A stretch of 64,000 nucleotides of DNA, taken from Granulosicoccus sp045110475 (GTDB lineage: Bacteria > Pseudomonadota > Gammaproteobacteria > Granulosicoccales > Granulosicoccaceae). Under the pieces are notes generated by a model that did no database searches, was not told where the DNA came from, and saw nothing but the letters and a program-made list of their open reading frames with translations. The DNA is taken from NCBI GenBank assembly GCA_045110475.1, contig JBGCGC010000020.1, positions 43,295 through 107,294 on the forward strand, written 5' to 3'. This document shows, piece after piece, positions 18,874 through 27,995 of the stretch; within the stretch, counting starts at the first letter, position 1, and the number at the start of each line of letters is the position of its first letter. The position numbers and the translations under genes were made by a program.

Positions 18874-18912
18874 CCTGCGAATTATAGGCCAAGCGTGCCC
18901 GGTTGACGCCAG
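18874..18912 (-). promoter_or_regulatory. Candidate sigma-70 promoter for pcm-like/tolC/waaA
   Basis: On the minus strand a perfect -10 hexamer TATAAT covers 18886-18881, about 75 bases before the methyltransferase start. The -35 is weak: GCGTCA at the 17-bp position. Just upstream is a small inverted repeat GACGCCAGATGGCGT. It is the only good -10 in the gap that separates this operon from csp. Confidence 0.4.
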
Positions 18913-19046
18913 ATGGCGTACCTCGTCACACCCTATTGTACCGATTGCAGCGTGCCTTGCAGGCACAACTGGGCGGCCTGAACAGAAACACCGCCTCCAG
19001 ACCGGTTTTTATGCAGTTGAGAGGACATGCCTCTTATGCCCAGGAC

Positions 19047-19250
19047 CTATGTCGGCAGTACGTTCGTGGCTTGCAGTCCCTTGGCGCCTTGTTCAATATC
19101 GAACGTCACTTTCTGGTTTTCGCTGAGTGTCTTGAAACCCTCTGATTGGATAGCAGAAAAATGCACAAACACATCCTCGCCACCGTCATCCTGAGCCAGA
19201 AATCCAAAGCCTTTGGCCTCGTTAAACCATTTGACAGTTCCAGTTGCCAT
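19047..19250 (-). CDS. Cold-shock protein of the CspA family
   Basis: A 67-residue single-stranded nucleic-acid-binding OB-fold protein, an RNA chaperone. RNP1 is KGFGF at residues 13-17 and RNP2 is VFVHF at residues 27-31; the flanking GTVKWFNEA and C-terminal AKGLQATNV are canonical. It is a single gene with about 210 bases upstream to rhlB, enough for the long 5' leader typical of cold-shock mRNAs, though I saw no defined cold box. The upstream leader has GGGGT about 7 bases before ATG. Confidence 0.95.
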   Translation of the reverse strand: MATGTVKWFNEAKGFGFLAQDDGGEDVFVHFSAIQSEGFKTLSENQKVTFDIEQGAKGLQATNVLPT

Positions 19251-19416
19251 TGTTGTTACCCCGTTGCTATGAGCGTAAACGCGGCGGTGCGTGAATTCAG
19301 AAGTGTTCTCTACTCACAACCTCCGTGTAGGCAGTTTACTGCATTTTTGTGATGCGAACCTCATTTTTAATAAGGCCGCATACCGTGGTTTGCAGTGAGA
19401 TAGTCTGAATTTATTC

Positions 19417-19434
19417 ATGCGAACTGCTTCGCAT
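19417..19434 (-). terminator. Hairpin after rhlB
   Basis: Inverted repeat ATGCGAA/TTCGCAT with a 4-base loop, about 30 bases beyond the rhlB stop; the minus-strand sequence after it is GAATAAATTC, only mildly T-rich. The rest of the 19251-19463 gap is AT-rich and presumably holds the csp promoter and leader. Confidence 0.4.
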
Positions 19435-19463
19435 CGGGGTCTGTGGCTGCGCGGACTTCCGGC

Positions 19464-21029
19464 TCAGTCGGTTGGCTTGTTTTCCGGGCTTGCTGATGGT
19501 TTATCACCACTGGGCTTGCGCCGCCTTCTGCGCCTTTTTTTAGCGGCGGGAGCTGCAGCGGCGTTGGTGTTTGTGCTCGTCGCCTGTTGTTTTGCTGGCG
19601 CGGCCTCCGTTGATTGGCTGGCTGCAGACGATTCGACGTTACCGGTGTCGGCGGCGTTACCAGAGTGTTCGGATGGTTTATTGTCTCGTCGTCCCTGCGT
19701 GGAACGACGACGATTGCCGGAGCTGCCTTTGCCCCGCGAAGAACCGTCTGAATGGCTGCCACGAGAGCGCCCACCGCCTTGTTTTCTACCTTGTCCCGGC
19801 TGATCTGGCCGATCACGTTCTACCCTGACCCGTGGCTTGGGTTTTACCAGCAACTCATCAGTAATCATTTCCAGAGGAATGCTCTGACCAATGTAGTCCT
19901 GAATCTCGGGTAGAGAGAACGAGTAATTTTCACAGGCAAAACTGACAGCCATGCCTTCTGTACCCGCCCGGGCTGTACGCCCGATACGGTGAACATAATC
20001 TTCAGCCTGTTGCGGCAGATCATAGTTAAAGACATGGCTGACATCATCAATATGCAAGCCGCGAGCAGCAACATCGGTGGCAATGAGAACCGGTAGCTTT
20101 CCAGCGGTGAATTCAGCGAGGATTTTTTGCCGTTTCGATTGGCGAACATCACCCGACAAGGTGCCGCATGGGACATCATTGCCCAGCAAATAGCCTTCAA
20201 CCTTTTCTGCTGTTCGTTTGGTGTTGACGAAAACGATGGATCGGGGTGGGGTCAACAGATTCAGCAATCCCAAAAGAAGCGGAACTTTTTCATCGTCTGC
20301 CGGCTGATACAAAGACTGGCGGACACCTTTTGCGGTGACTCCTGTACTTTCAGTCTTGATTGGCTCCGGGTTGTCCATGTGCTCATAGGCAAGCTCCATG
20401 ACTCGATGTGATAATGTCGCAGAGAAGAGCATGCTGAGACGTTCGCCGGGTTCTGGCATGCGTCGTAGCAGAAAACGAATATCAGCGATAAAGCCAAGGT
20501 CGAACATGCGGTCGGCCTCATCAAGCACTATGATCTCAAGCTTTTTCAGGTCAAATATTTTTTGCTTGAAGTAGTCGATTAATCTGCCAGGCGTGCCGAT
20601 GAGTACATCGACGCCGGCTGCGAGCTGCTTGCGTTGTTTTTCGTAGTCAATGCCACCATATACAACCGCGCAGGTTAAATCGGTATGTACGCTGAGCGCA
20701 TCGGCATCTTTCTTGATCTGCATGGCCAGCTCACGCGTGGGAGCAATGACCAGCATGCGGGGTTGATCTGCGCGTCTTTGTTCTGGCACATGGGTTACAA
20801 GCCTTGCGAAGCTTCCCAAGAGAAAAGCGGCAGTTTTGCCAGTGCCGGTTTGTGCCTGAGCTGCAATATCCTGGCCTTGTGATATCACTGGCAGAGAAAG
20901 ACCCTGAATTTCCGTGCATTGACTGAAGCCAAGTTCGTCAGTTGCTTTCAGCAACGCATCAGGCAAGCCCAGTTCCTTGAAAGTGGGTGTGGAGGTCGCC
21001 CCGTTGGCGTCGGTCGAGTTATCTGTCAT
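19464..21029 (-). CDS. rhlB: DEAD-box RNA helicase RhlB
   Basis: ATP-dependent RNA helicase of 521 residues, in gammaproteobacteria a partner of RNase E in the degradosome. Motifs in order: Q motif with CTEIQ, Walker A AQTGTGKT, PTRELA, TPGRL, DEAD as VLDEADRMFDLGF, SAT, then the second RecA domain with VFVNTKRTAEKVE, ATDVAARGLHI and HRIGRTARAG. From about residue 400 the tail is low-complexity, rich in Arg, Ser, Gly and Ala, with an arginine cluster KKRRRRRRK near the end, suited to RNA or RNase E binding. The position divergent from trxA-rho is as in Escherichia coli and supports RhlB over RhlE. Confidence 0.92.
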   Translation of the reverse strand: MTDNSTDANGATSTPTFKELGLPDALLKATDELGFSQCTEIQGLSLPVISQGQDIAAQAQTGTGKTAAFLLGSFARLVTHVPEQRRADQPRMLVIAPTRELAMQIKKDADALSVHTDLTCAVVYGGIDYEKQRKQLAAGVDVLIGTPGRLIDYFKQKIFDLKKLEIIVLDEADRMFDLGFIADIRFLLRRMPEPGERLSMLFSATLSHRVMELAYEHMDNPEPIKTESTGVTAKGVRQSLYQPADDEKVPLLLGLLNLLTPPRSIVFVNTKRTAEKVEGYLLGNDVPCGTLSGDVRQSKRQKILAEFTAGKLPVLIATDVAARGLHIDDVSHVFNYDLPQQAEDYVHRIGRTARAGTEGMAVSFACENYSFSLPEIQDYIGQSIPLEMITDELLVKPKPRVRVERDRPDQPGQGRKQGGGRSRGSHSDGSSRGKGSSGNRRRSTQGRRDNKPSEHSGNAADTGNVESSAASQSTEAAPAKQQATSTNTNAAAAPAAKKRRRRRRKPSGDKPSASPENKPTD

Positions 21030-21305
21030 GCGATCTGTGTCTAGCGATCTGATAGAGTATCGAGGTGGAAATACTGATAAGAATTATCCTGTTGTAATGA
21101 TCGCCTGCAGATTCTCTCATAGTGATAGAAACAGCAATCCTTTCGATAGTGTCTTGTTTGCTGTCAGCCTGCCCCCAAGATAGTTTTACTATCGAGGCAC
21201 ACCTTACTGCATATGGTGTTCCATCAGTACATTATTATTCAAAATCCCTGTATGGGCTGCAACTGGTGGGCGCCATGAGGGAAATCGTAAAATCAAGAGG
21301 CATCC

Positions 21306-21632
21306 ATGAGCGAACACATTACTCCTGTTACAGACGCAGATTTCGAAGAGCTTGTCCTAAAATCCGATACGCCGGTACTGGTTGACTACTGGGCCGAGTG
21401 GTGCGGACCCTGTAAGGCAATTACTCCCGTACTGGAGGATGTTGCCCCCGGTTATTCCGGCAAAGTGAAAATCGTCAAGATGAATATAGACGAAAATCCC
21501 AATACGCCACCGAAATATGGTATCCGCAGTATCCCGACCCTCATGCTATTCAAGAATGGCGCGGTCGAGAGTACCAAGGTTGGTGGACTCAACAAGGCAC
21601 AGCTTACGGATTTTCTTGACCAGAACGCTTGA
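21306..21632 (+). CDS. trxA: Thioredoxin 1
   Basis: Cytoplasmic thiol-disulfide reductant of 108 residues. The active site WCGPC has Cys33 and Cys36; the buried Asp27 (VDYWAEW), cis-proline in RSIPTLMLF and GG in KVGGLNKAQL are conserved. AAGAGG at 21295-21300 lies 5 bases before ATG. Divergent from rhlB; the 276-bp gap between them must carry both promoters but I could not define them. Confidence 0.96.
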   Translation: MSEHITPVTDADFEELVLKSDTPVLVDYWAEWCGPCKAITPVLEDVAPGYSGKVKIVKMNIDENPNTPPKYGIRSIPTLMLFKNGAVESTKVGGLNKAQLTDFLDQNA

Positions 21633-21948
21633 CCTGACTATCAGTTAGAGCGAGTTCACAGAATATGCATACCCTGTAGTGGTCAGGGCATTTGCGCTTC
21701 CTCTACACAGGTATGCTTATTCAAATCGAAGGTAGACAGACAAGAAACAGCGTGGTATCGTTTTTACATCGCACCATTGCAGCCCGCTCCTCCGCAGCGC
21801 GCTCCGTGCACAACTCTATACAAAATCACCTTCCTCTACTTTCCAGATATTCCGATTCTGTACTGAAATCGTACTGATCTGCCCGACATTCTTTGTCATG
21901 GGCCCACCCCCTCCTGGCGTCTGACGCCCACTCTACGCACTTACGTGT
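21633..21948 (+). promoter_or_regulatory. trxA-rho intergenic leader region
   Basis: This 316-bp gap has no credible gene. It contains an imperfect stem made of GCATACC...CTGTAG (21667-21679) and CTACACAGGTATGC (21703-21716), a possible trxA terminator or attenuator, then a pyrimidine-rich, C-over-G stretch (about 21770-21935) that could be a Rho-utilisation region, and a small GGCGT/ACGCC hairpin at 21916-21928 just before the rho start. In Escherichia coli rho is autoregulated through its leader; a similar arrangement here is inference from position and composition. Confidence 0.4.
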
Positions 21949-23205
21949 ATGAACCTGACCGATCTCAAGAAAAAGAACCCCACAGAACTTATCGAGCTTG
22001 CTGAATCCATTGGCGTCGAAAGCGTCGCAAGGCAACGCAAGCAGGATATTATTTTTTCGATTCTCAAGGCCCACGCCCGCAAGGGAGAAGATATCTTCGG
22101 CGGTGGCGTGCTGGAAATTCTGCAGGATGGCTTTGGCTTTCTGCGGTCCTCCGACAGCTCCTACCTGGCGGGCCCGGACGATATCTACGTGTCTCCCAGC
22201 CAGGTGCGTCGTTTCGCCTTACGTACCGGTGACACCATCTCGGGCAAGATAAGACCTCCCAAGGAAGGTGAACGCTATTTTGCGTTACTCAAGGTTGATG
22301 AAATCAACTTCAGCCCTCCCGAGCAGGCCAAAAGCAAGGTTTTGTTCGAAAACCTGACTCCACTGCACGCCAATGAACGGATCACGATGGAGCGTGGTAA
22401 TGGCAGCACAGAAGATATTACGGCTCGTATCATCGATTTTGCTGCACCGATCGGCAAAGGGCAGCGTGGTTTGATCGTCTCCCCGCCCAAAGCGGGTAAG
22501 ACACTCATGCTGCAAAATATAGCGCAAAGTGTTGCTGCTAATTCACCTGATTCTCACCTCATCGTACTGCTGATAGACGAGCGGCCGGAAGAGGTCACCG
22601 AAATGCAACGCATGGTTCAGGGTGAGGTTATTTCGAGTACCTTTGATGAGCCGGCTGCGCGTCATGTGCAAGTGGCCGAAATGGTCATTGAGAAAGCCAA
22701 ACGGCTGATAGAACACAAAAAGGATGTCGTTATTCTGCTCGATTCCATTACGCGTCTGGCGCGAGCCTACAATACGGTTGTGCCGTCGTCAGGTAAGGTA
22801 CTGACGGGTGGTGTTGACGCCAATGCATTGCATCGACCCAAGCGCTTTTTCGGCGCTGCGCGAAACATAGAGGAAGGTGGCAGTCTGACCATCATCGCCA
22901 CAGCGCTGGTTGATACTGGCTCGAAGATGGACGAAGTCATCTACGAGGAATTCAAGGGTACCGGTAATATGGAATTACATCTTGATCGGCGTATCGCTGA
23001 AAAACGTGTGTTTCCGGCTATCAATATCAACCGTTCCGGCACTCGACGTGAAGAGCTGATGATGGATCCTGAAGAGCTGCAAAAAACCTGGATTCTGCGT
23101 AAGTTCATCCATTCCATGGATGAGATAGAAGCTGTAGAGTTTTTGTTGGGGCGTCTGCAGCAGACCAAAACCAATAACGAGTTCTTTGACGCTATGAAGC
23201 GTTAG
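21949..23205 (+). CDS. rho: Transcription termination factor Rho
   Basis: Hexameric RNA-dependent ATPase/helicase, 418 residues, the normal length. N-terminal MNLTDLKKKNPTELIELAE, the cold-shock-like RNA-binding domain (EDIFGGGVLEILQDGFGFLR), Walker A SPPKAGKT, Walker B VVILLDSITRLARAYN, Q-loop region GGVDANALHRPKRFFGAARN (20 residues) and C-terminal RLQQTKTNNEFF are all canonical. No insertion of the type found in high-GC bacteria. Start ATG 21949 lacks a strong ribosome site. A strong hairpin follows the stop. Confidence 0.97.
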   Translation: MNLTDLKKKNPTELIELAESIGVESVARQRKQDIIFSILKAHARKGEDIFGGGVLEILQDGFGFLRSSDSSYLAGPDDIYVSPSQVRRFALRTGDTISGKIRPPKEGERYFALLKVDEINFSPPEQAKSKVLFENLTPLHANERITMERGNGSTEDITARIIDFAAPIGKGQRGLIVSPPKAGKTLMLQNIAQSVAANSPDSHLIVLLIDERPEEVTEMQRMVQGEVISSTFDEPAARHVQVAEMVIEKAKRLIEHKKDVVILLDSITRLARAYNTVVPSSGKVLTGGVDANALHRPKRFFGAARNIEEGGSLTIIATALVDTGSKMDEVIYEEFKGTGNMELHLDRRIAEKRVFPAININRSGTRREELMMDPEELQKTWILRKFIHSMDEIEAVEFLLGRLQQTKTNNEFFDAMKR

Positions 23206-23215
23206 AGGCTCGTCG

Positions 23216-23246
23216 CCTGACAGGCAGATCGTTTTCTGCTGTCAGG
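23216..23246. terminator. Bidirectional terminator between rho and purD
   Basis: Arms CCTGACA (23216-23222) with GCAGA, and TCTGC with TGTCAGG (23240-23246) form a 12-bp stem with one bulged G and a 6-base loop rich in T. It lies midway in the 50-bp gap between convergent rho and purD, followed by TCTTA on the plus strand. Confidence 0.65.
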
Positions 23247-23255
23247 TCTTAGCCA

Positions 23256-24527
23256 TCAGTCGATAGCTCTGTGTCCAATATCAGATCGGTATCTTACCCC
23301 TTCCCAGTTTATACAGGCCGCTGATTGATCAGCTTTGGCTTTTGCTTCTTTGAGGGTTTTACCTGTAGCAGTGGCGCATAGCACACGCCCCCCGCTAGTG
23401 ACTAATTGCCCGTCGAGTATTCGTGTTCCTGCATGGAATACCTTGCTGCCATTGTTTTCGGCCAGAGTAATTCCTTGTATGGGTTTATCCTTGCTGCTTC
23501 CCGTGGGGTATTCGCCAGCCGCAAGAACTACACCTAATGCATAGCCTTCGATCCAGTCGATACTTGCCTTGTCGAGTGTGCCATCCACCGCATGATCAAG
23601 TAGTGACAACAGATCACTCTGCATGCGCATCATCAATGGTTGGGTTTCAGGATCGCCAAGGCGCACGTTGAACTCGACAACGCGGGCTTGCCCCTGGGCA
23701 TCTATCATCAATCCAACATAAAGATAGCCAGTAAAGGGCATACCTTCGTCCGCCAACGCATTGATAGTAGGGTGTACGATGTCTTTCATGACATGTGCAT
23801 GAACGGCATCTGTCACAACGGGCGCTGGTGAATAAGCACCCATGCCTCCCGTATTAGGTCCGGTATCGCCTTCATCGCGAGCCTTGTGGTCCTGACTGCT
23901 GGCAAGTGCGATGCACTGTCGGCCAGAGGCCACAACAATGAAACTTGCTTCCTCCCCATCCAGAAACTCCTCGACGACTACCCGTGCGCCAGCAGCACCG
24001 AATTGCCCGTCAAAGATCGCGTTAACCGCAGCGAGCGCCTCCGCCACGCTCTGCGCCACAATGACCCCCTTGCCAGCAGCCAGTCCATCCGCCTTGATGA
24101 CAATGGGTGCGCCTTTCTGACTGACCCATTCGTTAGCGGGGCCTGCTTCACTGAATGTTGCGTAGGTTGCGGTAGGGATCTGATATCGTGCCATGAAATC
24201 CTTGGCGAAAGCCTTGCTACCTTCCAGTTGAGCAGGTTTGCTGTGAGGGCCGAAAATTCTAAGGCCCCGCGATTCAAACTCGTCGACAATACCTGCCACG
24301 AGCGGCGCTTCGGGTCCGACAATCGTTAGATGAATCCTGTTTGTCTGCGCAAAGCTTGCGAGTTTTTCGGTGTCTGTGGCTGCGATATCCAGGCATTGAA
24401 CCTTGTCTTCGCCTGCCATACCCGGATTACCAGGAGCGACACTGATACAGGTAACAACAGATGACTGAGCCAGTTTCCAGGCCATGGCGTGTTCACGCCC
24501 ACCACTGCCGATCAATAGAAGGTGCAT
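23256..24527 (-). CDS. purD: Phosphoribosylamine-glycine ligase
   Basis: ATP-grasp enzyme of 423 residues, second step of purine synthesis, ligating glycine to phosphoribosylamine. Visible: MHLLLIGSGGREHAMAWKLA, VGPEAPLVAGIVDEF, the ATP-grasp region with FMARYQIPTA and PIVIKADGLAAGKGVI, SSQDHKARDEGDTGPNTGG and EFNVRLGDPETQ. ATG 24527 is the canonical N-terminus; the longer frame to 24614 is rejected. Usually paired with purH; here it is single. Divergent from the benE-type gene with 68 bases between. Confidence 0.96.
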   Translation of the reverse strand: MHLLLIGSGGREHAMAWKLAQSSVVTCISVAPGNPGMAGEDKVQCLDIAATDTEKLASFAQTNRIHLTIVGPEAPLVAGIVDEFESRGLRIFGPHSKPAQLEGSKAFAKDFMARYQIPTATYATFSEAGPANEWVSQKGAPIVIKADGLAAGKGVIVAQSVAEALAAVNAIFDGQFGAAGARVVVEEFLDGEEASFIVVASGRQCIALASSQDHKARDEGDTGPNTGGMGAYSPAPVVTDAVHAHVMKDIVHPTINALADEGMPFTGYLYVGLMIDAQGQARVVEFNVRLGDPETQPLMMRMQSDLLSLLDHAVDGTLDKASIDWIEGYALGVVLAAGEYPTGSSKDKPIQGITLAENNGSKVFHAGTRILDGQLVTSGGRVLCATATGKTLKEAKAKADQSAACINWEGVRYRSDIGHRAID

Positions 24528-24595
24528 AGATTGCGGGTAGCCAGTTAAGCAAGTGAGCGCTATTCTATCGCACCCTTGTTGAGCTTTATTGCTGT

Positions 24596-25819
24596 ATGTC
24601 AGACCCGTCCACAAACGCTGTCAATGCAAGTGCTGTGGGTAAGTCGCGTCTGTCCGATATTTCGGGCTCGGCGATCGCTATGGGCATTCTGGCAGCCGTG
24701 GTTGGCTTTACCAGCTCGTTTGCCATTGTGCTGCAAGGATTGACAGCTGCAGGTGCGACTCCTGAGCAGGCAACTTCAGGGTTGATCGCTCTGACGGTAG
24801 GGATGGGGCTATCGGGTATTGTGTTGGCCCTTTACTACCGCATGCCTATTGGCGTGGCGTGGTCAACACCTGGCGCCGCCCTGCTGATTGCATCGGGCGA
24901 CACGCTCGAAAGTGTCAACGAGGCAATTGGCGTCTATATTTTCAGCTCGCTTCTGCTGGTCATTGCGGGTTGCTTTCGACCGCTGGGTCGATTGATAGAG
25001 TCAATACCGACCTCGCTTGCCAATGCTATGTTGGCCGGTGTGCTGTTGAGTCTGTGTCTGGCACCCGTGCAGGCGTTGGCGTTTGATCCGTTCATTACCG
25101 TGCCATTGCTGCTAACGTGGTGGTTGGTCGGGCTGTTCAACCGGTTCTTTGCGGTGCCATCAGCGCTCATCGTGCTTATTGTGCTGGTCGGATTTCGTAT
25201 TGGACTACCGGAGAATTTTTCTGAACAGTTGCAATACAGCGTGTATCCCAGGCTGGTATGGATACCACCGGCTTTTGATGTGGGTGCGCTGATCAGTCTG
25301 GGAATTCCCTTGTTCGTGGTGACTATGGCGTCACAAAATGTTCCCGGTGTGGCGGTACTTAAAGCCGGAGGCTATTCTCCCAGGGCAGGCCCTTTGATTA
25401 CCAGCACTGGCGTGTTTTCTCTGGTGGCTTCTCCTTTCGGTTCGCATGCCATCAATCTGGCAGCTATTACTGCAGCCATGTTTTCGAGTACTGACGCTCA
25501 CCCGGACCCGGCTCGACGATATTGGTCAGCCGCTGTCGCGGGCATGAGTTACGTAATTATCGGACTGCTGGCCGGGGTGGCTGGATTGCTGGTCACGCTC
25601 ATCCCCAGTGTGCTGGTCGAAGCCATTGCGGGTCTTGCATTACTCGGGGCATTTTCGGCATCAATTGCCGGTGCACTTGCAGATGTCAGGCATCGTGAGG
25701 CGGCTGCTATTACCTTTCTGTTTTCCGGGTCGGGTTTGGCTTTTTTTGGTGTTGGCGGGGCTTTCTGGGGATTGCTGGTGGGTGGCATGATGTACGCCGT
25801 ATCAAAGTACCGTACCTGA
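24596..25819 (+). CDS. BenE-family benzoate/proton symporter-like permease
   Basis: Integral membrane protein of 407 residues with about 12 hydrophobic segments, of the BenE family. Characteristic stretches are AIVLQGLTAAGATPEQATSG, YRMPIGVAWSTPGAALL, MASQNVPGVAVLKAGGY and PFGSHAINLAAITAA. Benzoate uptake is the founding function, but there is no benzoate-degradation gene nearby and many members have other or unknown substrates. The adjacent downstream genes are a CitE-type lyase and an exporter on the same strand; a shared pathway is possible but unproven. Confidence 0.85.
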   Translation: MSDPSTNAVNASAVGKSRLSDISGSAIAMGILAAVVGFTSSFAIVLQGLTAAGATPEQATSGLIALTVGMGLSGIVLALYYRMPIGVAWSTPGAALLIASGDTLESVNEAIGVYIFSSLLLVIAGCFRPLGRLIESIPTSLANAMLAGVLLSLCLAPVQALAFDPFITVPLLLTWWLVGLFNRFFAVPSALIVLIVLVGFRIGLPENFSEQLQYSVYPRLVWIPPAFDVGALISLGIPLFVVTMASQNVPGVAVLKAGGYSPRAGPLITSTGVFSLVASPFGSHAINLAAITAAMFSSTDAHPDPARRYWSAAVAGMSYVIIGLLAGVAGLLVTLIPSVLVEAIAGLALLGAFSASIAGALADVRHREAAAITFLFSGSGLAFFGVGGAFWGLLVGGMMYAVSKYRT

Positions 25820-25914
25820 GTTGCAACGTTCCAGATGAAACCTTTATGAGTTCGAATAGGTCGAGTGTCAGTAATTTCCGTGTGTCAGCTTAAAGAGTAA
25901 ACAAGTCTTCTATT

Positions 25915-26787
25915 ATGTCTATTGAATGTCGATCAGCGTTGTACATGCCTGCAAGTAACGAACGTGCTCTGGCTAAGGGGCCTGTGCTCAAGGCAGATGC
26001 CATAGTCATTGATCTGGAGGATTCCGTATCACCTGAGAACAAGGCAATGGCTCGCCTGCAAGCGATTAATGCTTTCCAGCAAAACGACTACGGATACCGA
26101 CTGCGCGTACTTCGGGTAAATACGGCTGATACGCAGTGGCATGTAGATGACATTGAAGCGGCTTCGCAATGTCACCTTGACGCGATCGTGCTACCCAAAG
26201 TGGATACGGCAGATCATGTTGCACAGTTGTGCGATGTCATGGATAACTACTCAAGTCTGCGTAAGTGCGCGATATGGGTAATGCTGGAGTCACCGTTGGC
26301 AGTGGTTAACGCAAGTTCTATCGCCGCTTGTGCAAGGCGCTATCAACGGTTATCGATGTTTCTTGTGGGAAACAACGATATGGCGCGAGCAGCGGGTATG
26401 CCTGTGCAATCAGACCGCACCTATCTTTTGCCCTGGTTGATGTCGCTCGTAGCCGCCGCCAAGGCACATGGCTTGCAAATACTGGATGGGGTCTATAACG
26501 ACTTTGCCGATGTGACAGGTTTTGAGCAAGAGTGCCTTCAGGGTGCCGAAATGGGCATGAATGGAAAGACGCTTATTCATCCTTCACAATTGGCAGCGGC
26601 GAACGTGGCTTACTCTCCATCGGAGCAAGATATAGAGTCTGCCAAAGCGACGGTGCAAGCTTTTTCTCAGCCTGAGAACGCAGGAAAAGGGGCTATTTCC
26701 ATCAATGGTCGCATGACCGAACGACTGCACCTTGAAATGGCCGAGCAACTTCTGCAACGAGTGCAGCGATTAAGCCAACGCGCATGA
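25915..26787 (+). CDS. HpcH/HpaI aldolase/citrate lyase (CitE) family protein
   Basis: TIM-barrel lyase of 290 residues related to CitE, malyl-CoA lyase and citramalyl-CoA lyase. N-terminal RSALYMPASNERALAKG, the metal-site acid in IDLEDSVSPENK, IVLPKVD, WVMLESPLAV with the second catalytic acid, and the C-terminal MNGKTLIHPSQL are conserved. It should cleave a beta-hydroxyacyl-CoA (or acid) to acetyl-CoA and a 2-oxo acid with magnesium; the precise substrate cannot be told. Its ATG-overlapping stop (ATGA at 26784) couples it to the exporter. Confidence 0.85.
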   Translation: MSIECRSALYMPASNERALAKGPVLKADAIVIDLEDSVSPENKAMARLQAINAFQQNDYGYRLRVLRVNTADTQWHVDDIEAASQCHLDAIVLPKVDTADHVAQLCDVMDNYSSLRKCAIWVMLESPLAVVNASSIAACARRYQRLSMFLVGNNDMARAAGMPVQSDRTYLLPWLMSLVAAAKAHGLQILDGVYNDFADVTGFEQECLQGAEMGMNGKTLIHPSQLAAANVAYSPSEQDIESAKATVQAFSQPENAGKGAISINGRMTERLHLEMAEQLLQRVQRLSQRA

Positions 26788-27995
26788 GCACACTGGGTGT
26801 TCCTTTGATGATGCTGTTGATTGCCATTTCGGCCATAGGCCCCATGGCACTCAACGGTGTGCTGCCAGCCACCACCACCATCATGGTTGAGCTGTCGACT
26901 CGTTACGAGCTTGTGCAGATGGTACTGACCGTATTTCTGGCAGCCAATCTGTTGTCGCAACTTGTGCTGGGTCCGGCTGCGGATCGCTATGGCAGGCGAC
27001 CGGTAATGCTTTTCAGCCTGGCTGTTTTTTGTATTGGCAGTATCGCCTGTGCCATGGCTCAATCCATTGAATGGCTGTTGCTGGCGCGCTTTGTTCAGGG
27101 TGTAGGTGGTGCAGTGTGTGTATTTCTTCCACGCACCGTTGTCCGGGACATATATTCTCAGGACAAGGCAGCCAGTGTCATTGGCTATGTCACAACCGCC
27201 ATGATGGTTGCCCCGTTGTTCGCTCCGGCACTTGGCGGCTGGATTACAGATACATATAGCTGGCGATTCATGTATGTAGGTCTCGCCGGGCTAAGCATCG
27301 TTTTGCTCCTGATGTGCTATCGATATCAGTATGAGACGCTCGCTATTCGTGACATAACTGATAAAACGGCTGATCATCGTGACTCGTTTTTCGAATCCTC
27401 TCTGGTGCTGCTTCGCCACCCGGCGTTTATTGCCTGTTCGGTCATGCAAGCGGGTACGGTTGGTGTGTATTACAGCTTTCTGGCAGGGGCTCCCTACGTT
27501 GCTATGGAAATTCGGGGTATGAGCGCTTCGTCCTACGGCATCTGGTTTGCCGTGGTAGCGATCGGTTACCTCAGTGGCAATCTGGTTGCCGGGCGTTTCT
27601 CTGAATCACAGGGCGTGTTCCGTATGATTGTGCTGGGGGCAGGGCCGTTTGCACTGGGAGCTACCTTGTTCTGGCTGGGCATTGCCTACCAGCATCCCAC
27701 AACCTTGTTTGTGCCCATGTTTTTAGTTGCATTCAGTAACGGTGTATCGCTGCCCAGTATGTTCAGTATTGCGATGAGTGTGCGTCCCGAACTGGCCGCC
27801 TCTGCATCGGGTCTGTCGGGTAGCCTGCAGACTGCATTAGGCGTGTGTCTGACGCTGTTGGTGGGTTATCTTCTGCCTTTCAGTGATCGATGGCTGTACA
27901 TAATCATTTCTGCGTCGATGGTTATGTCCATGGCCGGTCTATTGTACACCTTGCGAATTGAGCGAAGGACGGGCAACACAATCACGCATTACTGA
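26784..27995 (+). CDS. Bcr/CflA-type MFS drug efflux transporter
   Basis: Major facilitator of 403 residues and 12 predicted membrane helices. Motif A between helices 2 and 3 reads GPAADRYGRRPVML; LARFVQGVGGAVCVFLPRTVVRDIYS is the antiporter motif C region characteristic of the Bcr/CflA drug:proton antiporters. Substrate is not determinable. It is translationally coupled to the CitE-type lyase. The 3' end overlaps the convergent aminotransferase gene by 14 bases. Confidence 0.88.
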   Translation: MSTLGVPLMMLLIAISAIGPMALNGVLPATTTIMVELSTRYELVQMVLTVFLAANLLSQLVLGPAADRYGRRPVMLFSLAVFCIGSIACAMAQSIEWLLLARFVQGVGGAVCVFLPRTVVRDIYSQDKAASVIGYVTTAMMVAPLFAPALGGWITDTYSWRFMYVGLAGLSIVLLLMCYRYQYETLAIRDITDKTADHRDSFFESSLVLLRHPAFIACSVMQAGTVGVYYSFLAGAPYVAMEIRGMSASSYGIWFAVVAIGYLSGNLVAGRFSESQGVFRMIVLGAGPFALGATLFWLGIAYQHPTTLFVPMFLVAFSNGVSLPSMFSIAMSVRPELAASASGLSGSLQTALGVCLTLLVGYLLPFSDRWLYIIISASMVMSMAGLLYTLRIERRTGNTITHY

